This document shows, piece by piece, positions 25,239 to 34,641 of a stretch of 64,000 nt of DNA. Below the pieces are notes generated by a model, which searched no databases, was not told the DNA's origin, and saw only the letters and a program-made list of their open reading frames with translations. This DNA comes from Trueperaceae bacterium (GTDB taxonomy: Bacteria; Deinococcota; Deinococci; Deinococcales; Trueperaceae), in contig CP070651.1 of NCBI GenBank assembly GCA_020354625.1, positions 1,623,519-1,687,518 of the forward strand, in the 5' to 3' direction. How positions within the stretch are numbered: position 1 is the stretch's first letter; every line of letters begins with the position of its first letter. The position numbers and the translations under genes were made by a program.

Positions 25239-27266
25239 GTGCGTGTTCGCGTTGGCATCGACGTGGGGGGGACGTTCACCGACCTCTGTGCCCTTTCGGA
25301 GGATGGGCGAGTAGAGGTTGCTAAGGTGGCTACCAGCCAACCGGATCCGGTCGATGGGATATTGCAGGGGGTTCGTGAGGTCTGTCGCCGTGGTGATGAG
25401 ATCATCTCTGTGGTGCTCGGTACCACGGCAGGCTTAAACGCCGTGCTCGAGCGTCGTGGCGCTAAAACAGCTCTCATAACCACGGCCGGTTTTGGCGACA
25501 TCTACCAGATGGCGCGAGGGGACCGGGTGGAGATGTACAACCTCCACTACCATCGGCCATCCCCGCTACTGCCTCGGCAGCAGATCTTTGAAGTAAGGGA
25601 ACGGATCGGTGCCGGGGGAGAGGTCGTCGAAGCACTCGATCGTGACCAGGCTGCTGAAATCGCCCGTACCCTTGGGGAGCGCGCCGTCGAAAGTGTCGCG
25701 GTCTGCTTACTCCATAGCTTTAGCAACCCGAATCACGAAAGGTCGCTTGCTGAAGTCTTCGAACGAGAGTTGCCAGGTGTGAGCCTCTCGCTATCCCACC
25801 GCGTTTCAGCTGAATGGCGGGAGTACGAGCGGATGAGCACCACCGTGGTCGACGCCTATGTAAGACCGATCTTGGAGCGTCATCTTTCAAAGCTCACAGA
25901 GGGTTTGGCAGCGGCCGGGCATGCACCCAAACTGTTCTTGATGCGTTCTTCTGGGGGGTTGTTGCCGGCCGAAAAGGCGCTGCTCGAGCCGGTGACCGTT
26001 CTCCTCTCAGGCCCTGTCGGCGGGGTGCTCGCTTCGAGGGCACTTGCCAAACAGCTCAACCTCGGGAGCATACTGGCCATCGATATGGGTGGGACCAGTT
26101 TCGATGTCACCTTGCTCCCTGAAGGAGAACTCCCCGTCACGGATCAGAGCGAGATCGAGGGGTTCCCACTACAGATCGCCAGCGTTCCCGTCCACACCAT
26201 CGGTGCCGGTGGGGGTAGTGTCGTCTGGTTGGAGGGGCTCGGTCTTCGTGTCGGACCTGAGAGCGCGGGTGCCCAACCCGGCCCGGTCTGTTATGGGCGG
26301 GGAGGGGAGTTGCCGACCGTAACGGATGCGAACGCGTGTCTGGGGAGAATCGGCGCCGGAACGTTTGTGGGCGGTGCTCTATCGCTCGACGTCGAGGCCG
26401 CCCGGCAAGCCTTCGAGGGCGTTGCACAAAAGGTTTTCATGTCTTTAGAAGACCTGATGGAGGGTGTTGTGGAGATCGTAAACGCACGTATGGTTTCTGC
26501 CATGCGGGTGCTCTCGATCGATCAGGGACTCGACGTACGCGATTTCTCTCTGGTCGCCTACGGTGGCAACGGTCCGCTTCACGCTGCGGAGCTTGCGGAA
26601 GAGCTCGGCGTGACCCAGGTGATCATTCCGGCCTCGCCAGGTGCGTTTTCGGCCTGGGGGATGCTCTTTTCAGAGGTGCGCAAAGATATGAGCCTGACGG
26701 TGGTCGACGGTCATAACGAGCCGATTACGAGTCTCGCTGGACCCCGGCGAGAGCTCTTGGCGCAGGCCAGATCGTTTCTCGCTCGTAGCGGGATTAGCGA
26801 AGCGGAAACGACCTATCACTGGCGCGTAGACATGAGATACCCAGGCCAAGAACACAGCGTCGATGTACCGCTTCATTCCCCCTCGGCAGAGTCTTATCTT
26901 CGAGAGGCGGTCACGCTGTTTCACGAGCTTCATCACCGCCGCTACGGTCATTCCCACCCGGGCCAGCCCGTAGAGATGGTGACCTTGCGGTTAGGGGTTC
27001 ATGGACGTGCACAAGCGCCCGAAGTCGCACCGATCCCCACGCAACTCGAGGTGGGACCCGACACGGATCAGTTTCGTTCGGTACGTTGGCAGGGCGAGCA
27101 GAAGCGCGTGAGCGTGCTGGTACGACAGCAGCTTAAGCCCGGACAACGAGGGCACGGCCCTGCCATTATCGAAGAGGTGACGGCGACCACCTTCGTGCCT
27201 GTAGACTGGGACTTCACCGTTGATGAGCGCACGGGTAGCCTCGTATTGGAGAGGAGTAAGGTATGA
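25239..27266 (+). CDS. hyuA: Hydantoinase/oxoprolinase subunit A (second pair)
   Basis: 675 residues from a GTG at 25239, 12 bases after the previous stop. It starts VRVGIDVGGTFTDLCAL, the ATP-binding motif. Further blocks are LGTTAGLNAVLERRGAK near 64-80, LSHRVSAEWREYERMSTTVVDAYV near 185-208, LMRSSGGLLPAEKALLEP near 232 and IDMGGTSFDVTLLP near 283-296. It is clearly a paralogue of the HyuA at 15185, but divergent enough that a different substrate is likely. It partners with the HyuB that overlaps its stop by 4 bases. Confidence 0.93.
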   Translation: MRVRVGIDVGGTFTDLCALSEDGRVEVAKVATSQPDPVDGILQGVREVCRRGDEIISVVLGTTAGLNAVLERRGAKTALITTAGFGDIYQMARGDRVEMYNLHYHRPSPLLPRQQIFEVRERIGAGGEVVEALDRDQAAEIARTLGERAVESVAVCLLHSFSNPNHERSLAEVFERELPGVSLSLSHRVSAEWREYERMSTTVVDAYVRPILERHLSKLTEGLAAAGHAPKLFLMRSSGGLLPAEKALLEPVTVLLSGPVGGVLASRALAKQLNLGSILAIDMGGTSFDVTLLPEGELPVTDQSEIEGFPLQIASVPVHTIGAGGGSVVWLEGLGLRVGPESAGAQPGPVCYGRGGELPTVTDANACLGRIGAGTFVGGALSLDVEAARQAFEGVAQKVFMSLEDLMEGVVEIVNARMVSAMRVLSIDQGLDVRDFSLVAYGGNGPLHAAELAEELGVTQVIIPASPGAFSAWGMLFSEVRKDMSLTVVDGHNEPITSLAGPRRELLAQARSFLARSGISEAETTYHWRVDMRYPGQEHSVDVPLHSPSAESYLREAVTLFHELHHRRYGHSHPGQPVEMVTLRLGVHGRAQAPEVAPIPTQLEVGPDTDQFRSVRWQGEQKRVSVLVRQQLKPGQRGHGPAIIEEVTATTFVPVDWDFTVDERTGSLVLERSKV

Positions 27267-28846
27267 GCTCGCTCGAAATCGATGCGGTTTTGACCGAGAT
27301 CATTCGCAACGCGTTTTTTTCAATCGCCGAGCAGATGAACACCACCCTCATCCGTACCGCTCATAGCCCGGTCATCTACGAGATGAAAGATTGTAGCGTC
27401 GGCCTCTTCGACGCCGTGGGGAGGTTGCTGGGTCAATCGTCGGGTCTTCCGATCTTCTTGGGCAATCTCGAAGAGGCCATCAAGGTTGTGGTCGACCACA
27501 TCGGTGTGGAGCGGCTCGAGCCTGGTGACGTCTACATTCTCAACGACTCCTACTTGCTGGGTACCCATCTCGCGGATATCACGGCGCTCGCTCCGATCTT
27601 CGATGGTGGTGATTTGGTCGGTTTTACGGTTTCCAGGGCACACTGGCGCGACATCGGTGGTAAAGACCCCGGAGGAGTCAGCACTACCGATATCTATCAA
27701 GAGGGTCTCCGCCTCGGTCCAACGAAGATCGTCGCCAGAGGAGTCCTCAACTCCGAGATGCTCGATCTGTTGCAACGAAACAGCCGTACGCCGGAGCTCT
27801 TGGCTGGCGATCTCCATGCCCAAATTTCGGCAGCGCGGGTAGGAGAGCGCGGCTTTCTCGAGCTGTTACGCCGCTACCCGCTTGCACTGCTAATGAAAGC
27901 GGCAGAGAAGATCTTTTCGGACACCGAGGCGCTCGACCGGTCCGCTGTGGCGGCGATCCCCGATGGCATCTACCGTGCCGAGGGGTGGCTCGACAACGAC
28001 GGTCAAGACGCCACACCGATCAAGGTAGCGCTCGCCGTTACCGTGGCGGGCAGCGACATGGAGATCGACCTCGATGGATCGAACCCCCAGGTGCAAGGTT
28101 GTATCAACTGCGGCCGGGCCCAGACGGTTTCTGGTTGTCGTGTCGCTTTCAAGATGCTGATCCATCCCGCTGCGCCAGTGACTGGTGGATCTTTTCGGCC
28201 GTTGACGATTCGTGTCCCCGGAGGTTCGATTTTCGATGCGAGGGAACCTGCTGCCTGCCAGTTCTACTTCACTCCGCTCGGTCTCTTGATCGACCTCTTC
28301 GTCAAGGCTCTTGCTCCGGTGTTACCGGATAGCGTCGCGGCCGCTCACTTCGGCGATTCGATGGTCGTCGATTTCGTACGAAGAGACCCTGATAGGTTCT
28401 TCATCATGGCCGAAGCGCTGGCCGGTGGGTGGGGCGCGAGTGCTCATCAGGATGGTGAAAGCGCACTCATCAACAACGTAAACGGTGGGTTCAGAAATAT
28501 GCCTGTGGAAGTGGCGGAGAGCAAGTTCCCGGTCCGTGTTCGCCGTTTTTCGCTCCGGCCCGGCAGCGGCGGGGCTGGCCGCTTCCGAGGTGGGTTGGGG
28601 GTGGTTCGGGAGTACGAGGTGCTCGAGGACGGGATCGCAGTGACTTTGCACCTCGAACGGTCGTTTACTCCTGCCTGGGGACTTTTTGGTGGCGGAGAGG
28701 CGTTGGGGCCTTCAGCTACGTTGTTCGAGAAGGATGCCCATATACCTTTACCCTTAAAGGTGAGTCTCCGCAAGGTGTCTAAAGGAGCCATTGTGCGCGT
28801 CGAAACAGGCGGTGGCGGCGGGTACGGTGAGCCAGAGAGAAGTTAG
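27263..28846 (+). CDS. hyuB: Hydantoinase/oxoprolinase subunit B (second pair)
   Basis: 527 residues, ATGA overlap with HyuA. HyuB blocks: [31 protein letters not shown] near 10-40, [20 protein letters not shown] near 87-106, [13 protein letters not shown] near 123, [20 protein letters not shown] near 278 and the C-terminal [10 protein letters not shown]. It is 50 residues shorter than the first HyuB, mostly at the ends. It is the last gene of the plus-strand catabolic block; the convergent GntR gene ends 48 bases downstream with no clear terminator between them. Confidence 0.93.
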   Translation: MSSLEIDAVLTEIIRNAFFSIAEQMNTTLIRTAHSPVIYEMKDCSVGLFDAVGRLLGQSSGLPIFLGNLEEAIKVVVDHIGVERLEPGDVYILNDSYLLGTHLADITALAPIFDGGDLVGFTVSRAHWRDIGGKDPGGVSTTDIYQEGLRLGPTKIVARGVLNSEMLDLLQRNSRTPELLAGDLHAQISAARVGERGFLELLRRYPLALLMKAAEKIFSDTEALDRSAVAAIPDGIYRAEGWLDNDGQDATPIKVALAVTVAGSDMEIDLDGSNPQVQGCINCGRAQTVSGCRVAFKMLIHPAAPVTGGSFRPLTIRVPGGSIFDAREPAACQFYFTPLGLLIDLFVKALAPVLPDSVAAAHFGDSMVVDFVRRDPDRFFIMAEALAGGWGASAHQDGESALINNVNGGFRNMPVEVAESKFPVRVRRFSLRPGSGGAGRFRGGLGVVREYEVLEDGIAVTLHLERSFTPAWGLFGGGEALGPSATLFEKDAHIPLPLKVSLRKVSKGAIVRVETGGGGGYGEPERS

Positions 28847-28894
28847 GGGATCGAGTGATCGGTCAACTGTAGATCTCGGTGGAAAGTGCTGCGA

Positions 28895-29623
28895 CTAGGC
28901 AGGGCTGCTCGGTCTCTCCCCAAGCATTCCGAAGCCTTCGGCGATCTTCTGTCTGGTATCGATGAGGTGCGCTTGCAGGCTCTTCTCGGCAGCTTCGGGA
29001 TCGTGGTCGTGCAAGGCCCTCAAGATCTCTTCGTAATCGAAGAGCTCCTCGCTCACGTCCGCCATCTGGGTACGTGATGCGTAGAGGAGCCGGACACTCA
29101 GGTTGTAGAGCCGGTCGAGTGCCTTGGTGAGTTGGCGGTTCTGCGCGGCGATGGCGACGAGCTGGTGAAAGCGGCGGTCGACTTCGACATCCCAATCTTC
29201 GAGGTGGCGTAGCTTGCCGGATTTGGCGTCTGCGAGGAGGGTGGTGAGCTTTTTTTGGGTATCTTCGGTGATGCGAGATGCGGCCCAGCGTGCCGCCAGG
29301 CTTTCGAGATGCCAACGCAACTCCGCAACCTCCCGCAGCTCTGGAAAGTTGAGCGGGGTGATGAGGGTCCCCTTACGTGGAACGATAGAGACCAGATCTT
29401 CTTGGGCGAGACGGATCAACGCTTCGCGAATCGGCGTGCGACCCAACCCCAAAAGTCGGCTCAAGTAGAGCTCGTCCACGGTGGAGCCGGGTTCGAGCCG
29501 CAGGCTGACGATCAGGTGCCGGAGCTTGAGGTAGGCGAGATCCCCATTTTTGAGCTTGTCTCCTTGTTGGAGCCAGCTCGACCCTGATATATCAACTGAC
29601 ATACTGGGTAGCCTACCCCACAT
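28895..29623 (-). CDS. GntR-family regulator, FCD type
   Basis: 242 residues. The N-terminal winged helix-turn-helix is visible as DLAYLKLRHLIVSLRLEPGS followed by LYLSRLLGLGRTPIREALIRLAQEDLV (near 28-75). The C-terminal FCD ligand domain is helical, with the acidic/His metal-site pattern around DVEVDRRFHQLVAIAAQN (near 140-157) and LFDYEEILRALHDHDPEAA near 205-223. Such proteins repress catabolic and transport genes and respond to small carboxylates. The ATG at 29623 has GGAGG only 2 bases upstream; the ATG at 29602 with GGGGTAGG further up is an alternative. A TGATATATCA palindrome lies within its first codons (29585-29594), which suggests autoregulation. Confidence 0.9.
   Translation of the reverse strand: MWGRLPSMSVDISGSSWLQQGDKLKNGDLAYLKLRHLIVSLRLEPGSTVDELYLSRLLGLGRTPIREALIRLAQEDLVSIVPRKGTLITPLNFPELREVAELRWHLESLAARWAASRITEDTQKKLTTLLADAKSGKLRHLEDWDVEVDRRFHQLVAIAAQNRQLTKALDRLYNLSVRLLYASRTQMADVSEELFDYEEILRALHDHDPEAAEKSLQAHLIDTRQKIAEGFGMLGERPSSPA
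29585..29594. promoter_or_regulatory. Candidate operator TGATATATCA at the start of the GntR gene (site 3)
   Basis: A perfect 10-base palindrome spanning codons for Asp-Ile-Ser just after the start codon of the GntR/FCD gene. The identical decamer lies in the divergent promoter region at 39261-39270. The position would let a bound repressor block its own gene. Confidence 0.4.
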
Positions 29624-29811
29624 GGCCTCCTGTTCACAACATTACAATAGGGTGTTTGATGAAGACCTGAGTCGGCTCGGGCGAGCGTAGCGTAGGTGGA
29701 TCAACTTTGAGGTGGCGTAGTGGGCCACTCAGGTACGGCGCAAAGCGTGCGTTGGCATGCCGCGGGCAACCTCGCTTGGCAATGTCGGCAAGCAACAGGA
29801 GGAGGTAGAAA

Positions 29812-30708
29812 GTGAGCAACCGGTTTCGGGGCGTGCATACCATCATGCCCACTCCCTTTACGGACAGGGGTGACCTCGATGTCGCCAGCCTGGAGAGCCT
29901 CACCGAGTTTCTGATCGGTCTCGGAGTCGACGGTGTCGTCGTCCTCGGGGTGATGGGGGAGGCCCCCAAGCTCTCCCAGGCGGAACAAGACGAAGTGATT
30001 ACCACTACGGTTCGGACAGCACGTGGTCGGATTCCCGTATTTGCTGGGAGTGGTGCTGCCGGTACGGACCTAGCCGTCAAGAAGAGCCTCAACGCAGAAG
30101 CGCTCGGTGCTGCCGGTCTCTTGATCGCTCCGCCGCCGGTGCAAAGCGACGCTGTGATTTTTGAGTACTATCGCCGTATCGACGCTCAGGTTTCTGGTAC
30201 TATTATCCTCCACGATTATCCGGCCGCCACCGGAATCCAGCTCACCCCTGCGCTTGTGGCGAAGCTCTATGATGAGCTCGAACACGTAGAGGTCATCAAG
30301 CTCGAGGAGCCTCCGTCGGCTGTAAAAGTGAGTGCGCTCCGCAACCTCGGCAGCGACATCGGCATCGTAGGAGGTCTCGGCGGCATGTTCTTTTACGAAG
30401 AGCTTGTGCGCGGAGCAGATGGGATGATGACAGGATTTTCCTACCCTGAGCTCCTGGTCGCTATCTACCAGGCGTATAGCCAGGGGAAGACCGAAGAGGC
30501 GGCCCGTATCTTCTACCAGGCCTGCCCACTGCTCCGTTACGAGTTCCAGCCTGGAATCGGTCTGGCCCTTCGCAAAGAGATCTACAGGCAGCGTGGGGCG
30601 ATCGCTTCGGCATTCGTCCGTCATCCGGGTGCTCAGATCGATGATCAGCTGCGCAAAGAACTCGCCGATGTCTTGGCCTTTTGTCAACTCGATGAGGTGG
30701 TCGCATGA
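29812..30708 (+). CDS. DapA-family lyase/aldolase (dihydrodipicolinate synthase-like)
   Basis: 298 residues from GTG 29812 with AGGAGGAGG 6-10 bases upstream. TIM-barrel class I aldolase of the DapA/NanA superfamily: GVHTIMPTPFTDRGDLDVASLESLTEFLI at the N-terminus, GVDGVVVLGVMGEAPKLSQAE near 38-58, and the Schiff-base Lys in VEVIKLEEPPSAVK near 160-173. The usual catalytic Tyr region is altered (LHDYPAATG where YN-x-P is common), so it is unlikely to be the lysine biosynthesis enzyme. A role in cleaving or dehydrating a keto acid or sugar acid is more likely. It overlaps the following SDR by 4 bases. Confidence 0.9.
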   Translation: MSNRFRGVHTIMPTPFTDRGDLDVASLESLTEFLIGLGVDGVVVLGVMGEAPKLSQAEQDEVITTTVRTARGRIPVFAGSGAAGTDLAVKKSLNAEALGAAGLLIAPPPVQSDAVIFEYYRRIDAQVSGTIILHDYPAATGIQLTPALVAKLYDELEHVEVIKLEEPPSAVKVSALRNLGSDIGIVGGLGGMFFYEELVRGADGMMTGFSYPELLVAIYQAYSQGKTEEAARIFYQACPLLRYEFQPGIGLALRKEIYRQRGAIASAFVRHPGAQIDDQLRKELADVLAFCQLDEVVA

Positions 30709-31493
30709 ATCTCGGACTCGAAGGGAAGCGCGTGTTGGCGATGGCTTCGAGTGGTGGCCTCGGCTTCGCTTCTGCGGCGGCGCTCGCGGCTGAAGGTGCG
30801 ACCGTGGCGCTTTGCAGCCGTGATCTCGCCCGGGCGAGGGCGGCTACCGACCGCATTCGAGAGGCAACGGGTCAGACGGCTTTTGCCTATCAGGCCGACG
30901 TTCAGAAGAAGGACGATCTCGAAGCGTTTTTCGAGAGTGCCATCGCCGGTCTCGGCGGACTCGATATCTTGCTCTGCAACGCTGGTGGTCCGCCACCCGG
31001 CGGCTTCGTGAACCTGACTGAAGACAAGTGGGATATCGCCTATCAACTCACCTTGCAGAGCGTGGTTCGCAGCGTGCGCCTGGCCCTGCCTCACTTTCAA
31101 GAAGCTGGGGGTGGCCGCGTCTTGACCATCGTCAGCTCGAGCGTGAAGAAGCCGATCCCAAACCTGCTTCTTTCCAACGTGTTTCGGCCCGCGGTTCAGG
31201 GGCTCTGCAAGTCGCTTTCAATCGAGTTGGCCGGCGACAACGTTCAGGTGAACTGCTTGGCGCCGGGTCGGGTTCTAACAGAGCGCATCGATCAGCTCGA
31301 CGAGGCGATGGCGAACAGACAGGGGAGTACGGTCGAGGCCGTGCGGCAACGCTCGCTGCAGTCCATCCCCATGGGCCGCCTCGGCGAACCGGCCGAGTTC
31401 GGCCGTGTGGCAGCCTTCCTCTGTTCGGAGGCTGCGGCTTATATTACGGGCAGCACCGTGTTCGTTGATGGCGGTTCGGTGACCTGTCTTTAA
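30705..31493 (+). CDS. SDR-fold protein with altered catalytic residues
   Basis: 262 residues, short-chain dehydrogenase fold. The N-terminal motif is ASSGGLGFASA instead of TGGxxGIG. The Ser of VVSSSV-type strand is kept (VSSS near 143-146), but the Tyr-x-x-x-Lys position reads SNVFR (Ser157, Arg161). A recognised SDR subgroup similar to FabG lacks a perfect cofactor motif and tetrad, and this protein fits it. Its C-terminus (AAAYITGSTVFVDGGS) is standard. It may still bind NAD(P), but ordinary Tyr-Lys chemistry is not possible. It is cotranscribed with the DapA-family gene and converges on the dehydrogenase-like gene downstream. Confidence 0.88.
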   Translation: MNLGLEGKRVLAMASSGGLGFASAAALAAEGATVALCSRDLARARAATDRIREATGQTAFAYQADVQKKDDLEAFFESAIAGLGGLDILLCNAGGPPPGGFVNLTEDKWDIAYQLTLQSVVRSVRLALPHFQEAGGGRVLTIVSSSVKKPIPNLLLSNVFRPAVQGLCKSLSIELAGDNVQVNCLAPGRVLTERIDQLDEAMANRQGSTVEAVRQRSLQSIPMGRLGEPAEFGRVAAFLCSEAAAYITGSTVFVDGGSVTCL

Positions 31494-31505
31494 AGGCCTC
31501 ATGTC

Positions 31506-32492
31506 TCAATCGAGCCTCGGCAGCACTCCTGGCGTTCCTTGGTCGAGCACGTGGGCGAGCCCGAAGGCGAGACCATGCTCACGGGCGTAAGCCGGTAGCT
31601 GTTTCAACGTCGTGTCGATCACGGTTTGTGGGATGTTGGTGAGGGGGATGTGGCACGCTTTGAGTGCGCGCTTGAGCGGACCAACATCTTGCCCTTGCAG
31701 TCCCGCCATCAGGATGAGGCCGGGTCCGACGAGATCACCGTGTGGCAGGCCTTTGCCCATGATGTTTTCGACCGAGTAGGCGAAGTAGTGCTCGCTGCCC
31801 TCTTCAGGGCGCGAGTGTCCGATGGCGTTGCAGAGCTGTACTTCGAGTACCAGGCAGTCGAGTAGTTGCTTGAGGCCGTCGTGATCCCCATGGCCGGCAG
31901 CTTCTGCACAGTCGAGTACCCCTTGCAAAATGCCTTGGGCTACTTGATCGACGTAAGGGAGGTAGCGGGTTGAGGGTAGGTTTTCATTGCGCTCCTCGGC
32001 AAAACGCCAATCCCACGAGCCGGTGGCGATCGACAGCACGTCGCAGATGCCGGCTGCCCGAATGGAAGCGGGGGCCTCGGCCAGCACCTCGAAATCGACC
32101 CACAACAAGTCGGGTGGTTTGGTCTCGAGGTAGGTGACGCAGCCAGCCCGTCGTACCCCTGAGGCCCAGGTCAAAAAGGCGTCGACCGATAGGGCGGTTG
32201 GGACCGAGACCAGGGGTAGCTGTTGGCGACTCGCCACGTACTTGGCGGCATCGACGGCCAGACCGCCGCCGACGGCGTAGACGACCTCGCCCCGAAGATC
32301 TCGAGCGAGATCGAGCCAATGCGCTTCGGTAGCGTCGAGCACCTCGGCTTGCCAGCTGATGGAAATTCGCAACTTCCCTGCCAGGGCCTCCCAAGCTTGG
32401 CGGCTGTAAAGAAGCGCCACGCTACGTTCTTCCTCTACCAAACTGAGGGGGCCGTATTCGATTTTCGGCACGGGCCAGCTATGCATGATCAC
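31506..32492 (-). CDS. Glycerol-1-phosphate dehydrogenase-like, iron-containing alcohol dehydrogenase family
   Basis: 328 residues. The GTG at 32492 overlaps the stop of the upstream glycosidase gene by 4 bases; an ATG two codons later is possible. Family motifs: VVYAVGGGLAVDAAKYVASR near 70-88 (NAD(P) binding), SVPTALSVDAFLT near 96-108, and metal ligands Asp in AGICDVLSIATGSWDW near 147-162, His in GSEHYFAY near 232 and His in LPHGDLVGPG near 250. This is the EgsA/AraM branch that oxidises or reduces sn-glycerol-1-phosphate or similar polyol phosphates. As last gene of a sugar-uptake operon it more likely handles a sugar or polyol derivative than archaeal lipid precursors. Confidence 0.85.
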   Translation of the reverse strand: MIMHSWPVPKIEYGPLSLVEEERSVALLYSRQAWEALAGKLRISISWQAEVLDATEAHWLDLARDLRGEVVYAVGGGLAVDAAKYVASRQQLPLVSVPTALSVDAFLTWASGVRRAGCVTYLETKPPDLLWVDFEVLAEAPASIRAAGICDVLSIATGSWDWRFAEERNENLPSTRYLPYVDQVAQGILQGVLDCAEAAGHGDHDGLKQLLDCLVLEVQLCNAIGHSRPEEGSEHYFAYSVENIMGKGLPHGDLVGPGLILMAGLQGQDVGPLKRALKACHIPLTNIPQTVIDTTLKQLPAYAREHGLAFGLAHVLDQGTPGVLPRLD

Positions 32493-34639
32493 GCTTCTGC
32501 CTCTGCATGTTCGATCACGATCAGCCGGTGATAGGTGAGTGAAGAGATCTGCACCCTAACCACACCTCCTTCCATCGACCAGGTGATGGCACCTTCGTCA
32601 CCCAGGGAGAAGACGTTGGCAGGTTGCTCGCCTACTTCAAGTTCTACGGTAATGTCGGTGTGTGTGTGCACTTCGCTAATGGGCAGGGTCACCTCGTCAC
32701 GCACGCTGTTGACCAGGTGGATGAGCGTTCGTTTGAAGGCAGGCTGATAGAAGGCGGTGAGCGCCAGCGTGCGGGGAGCGTTTCTGGTCCGGACCGGAGC
32801 ATCGGCCTGAGCGGCCCAAGTGACGGCTGCCGCGATCAAACTGCGATGATCCTCGACGCCGAACTCGAGATACCTGGCCCCTAACGGGGGAGCGAAGAAG
32901 GTGGAGCGGCCTGAGCTCTGGTCGGAGTAGCAAAGGATCGCCGGTTGCTGGGGATCGGTTCCGAGCGGCGCGTAGTGAACTGTTGAGCCTCCGAGCAGAT
33001 CAGCCACCACCTCGGCGGCTTCTGCTTCGATGCTGACCTGCGCACCCCCCGTCGGTACACGTTTCCCTGTTGGGAGCATCAGTGGCAGGACGTGCTTCTC
33101 ACGCAGTCGTAGGTAGACATCGGTCTGAAACGGGAGTCTAGGCCCCTGGTAGCTGAGTCCAAACAGCTTTGAAAAGTCGTCCTCGGGGGTGCGGCGTCCG
33201 TGCTCGTCATACATTCCGCTCTCGTATGAGCCCACGATGCCGCCACCGTCGGCAGCGAAAGCGCGAATAGCTGCTTTGGCCTCAGAAGACAAGCACGATG
33301 CGTTGGTGAGAATCAACACCCGGTACTCGTGGAGCCTGGCGAGATCGCGCTCGGTGACGATATCGAAGGGGAGCTGTGACTGCAACAATGCCTTGGCAAA
33401 ACCTTTGAGTTCGACCAGGTGCTCGGGTCTGTCGCCGGTGTGGTCGAACCGGTGCAGCGTGTGTTCGGAAAAGAGGAGAGCAGCGTATTTGATGCTCTCC
33501 CTTTTGTGCAGGTAGGGACTGAGCGCTTTAGCTTCTTCGAACGCTCGATAGGCACGGTCCCATCCTTCTTGGTCTACCTGGTCGGGGTAGTAGCGGGCGA
33601 AGAGCGGAGCGCCACCGTTGGCGAGGATTTCAGCGACGGAGAGACGCAGCTCGGCATCGGATAGTCCCAATAGATCGAAGGGTGATTGGGCCATCATACT
33701 CAGCACCAGGATCTGCTTGCTCTGGGCGATCGCTTGCCCGTATCGGAGGCTGATTCCGTACCACCAAAGGGGCTCGGAGACGCTCGAGCGGTACAGTTCG
33801 AAGTGGATCAGGTCGCCCGTCGCCGTTGGCTGAGCGAGGTCCGCTGCATGAGCCAGAGGAACATGCCACCAGACGCCGAATCGCTGCTGATAGTAGGAGT
33901 TGAGTTCTGGCACGCCTGAGATGGTGTAGGGGCGCCTCTTGAAACGTGTCAGTGGAAACGCGCCTTGAAAGAAGATACACCGCTCGTCGGTTTTGGCGAG
34001 TCGGTACAGTTCGTCCCGCCAGCTCGAGATCTGTTGGAAGCGCCATCTCAAAAATGTGAGGAACGTAGGATCATCCCACTTCTCTTCGGTCGGCAGCGGC
34101 CTGTGCGTCTCAGAGTAGAACTTCTCCTGGCAATAACTGCAGTTGCACCAACTCTGGAAGCTCGGCTCATCGAAGTAGAAGCCGTCGACCGGGTACGTTT
34201 CGCTGATCTCTCGGACCAGCGAGGCGAAGTAGTCGCGGTAGGGGCTGTTGGGACACATCGCCACCGAGGTGTAGGCGTCGTCCCAGCTGGTCACCGAACC
34301 GTTCGCTTTGCGTTGGGCCCAATCCGGATGCCGCCGGTACATCTCCGCGTCGCCCCAGATCGAGGCGAGATAGGCGATGACGTGCTGCCCGTTGCGCCTA
34401 GCAGCGGTGATCGCCTCTTGGAGCAGATCGCGCCCGCTCAGCCCCGGGTAGTGAGGGGCAATAGCGCTCGGGTAGAACGCCGTTCCGCCGGGATAGTAAC
34501 CGGTGGCGAACACGCACAGGGTGTTCGCGTGGCCCCAGTGGGACTCATCTACGATGGACGCCACGTCGATGGTGGCGACATCGGAGGCCGGAAACTCGAG
34601 CGTGACAGCCCGCAGCGGTTTTTTCCACCAGGCTGCCAC
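32489..34639 (-). CDS. Putative glycoside hydrolase (HGHL6/GH42-like)
   Basis: 716 residues from a GTG at 34639, chosen because AAGGAG stands 8 bases upstream and it begins 2 bases after the previous gene. The first about 330 residues look like a TIM barrel: FATGYYPGGTAFYPS, then WGDAEMYRRHPDWAQR, and the segment VDGFYFDEPSFQSWCNCSYC with a likely acidic catalytic residue followed by a Cys cluster. That pattern fits hypothetical glycosyl hydrolase 6. The middle region (about 380-560, with VLILTNASCLSSEAKAAIRAFAADGGGIVG) matches the beta-galactosidase trimerisation-like domain, and the C-terminus is a beta-sandwich. There is no signal peptide, so it is cytosolic and would cut an imported glycoside. 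Substrate unknown. Confidence 0.78.
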   Translation of the reverse strand: MAAWWKKPLRAVTLEFPASDVATIDVASIVDESHWGHANTLCVFATGYYPGGTAFYPSAIAPHYPGLSGRDLLQEAITAARRNGQHVIAYLASIWGDAEMYRRHPDWAQRKANGSVTSWDDAYTSVAMCPNSPYRDYFASLVREISETYPVDGFYFDEPSFQSWCNCSYCQEKFYSETHRPLPTEEKWDDPTFLTFLRWRFQQISSWRDELYRLAKTDERCIFFQGAFPLTRFKRRPYTISGVPELNSYYQQRFGVWWHVPLAHAADLAQPTATGDLIHFELYRSSVSEPLWWYGISLRYGQAIAQSKQILVLSMMAQSPFDLLGLSDAELRLSVAEILANGGAPLFARYYPDQVDQEGWDRAYRAFEEAKALSPYLHKRESIKYAALLFSEHTLHRFDHTGDRPEHLVELKGFAKALLQSQLPFDIVTERDLARLHEYRVLILTNASCLSSEAKAAIRAFAADGGGIVGSYESGMYDEHGRRTPEDDFSKLFGLSYQGPRLPFQTDVYLRLREKHVLPLMLPTGKRVPTGGAQVSIEAEAAEVVADLLGGSTVHYAPLGTDPQQPAILCYSDQSSGRSTFFAPPLGARYLEFGVEDHRSLIAAAVTWAAQADAPVRTRNAPRTLALTAFYQPAFKRTLIHLVNSVRDEVTLPISEVHTHTDITVELEVGEQPANVFSLGDEGAITWSMEGGVVRVQISSLTYHRLIVIEHAEAEA

Positions 34640-34641
34640 CT

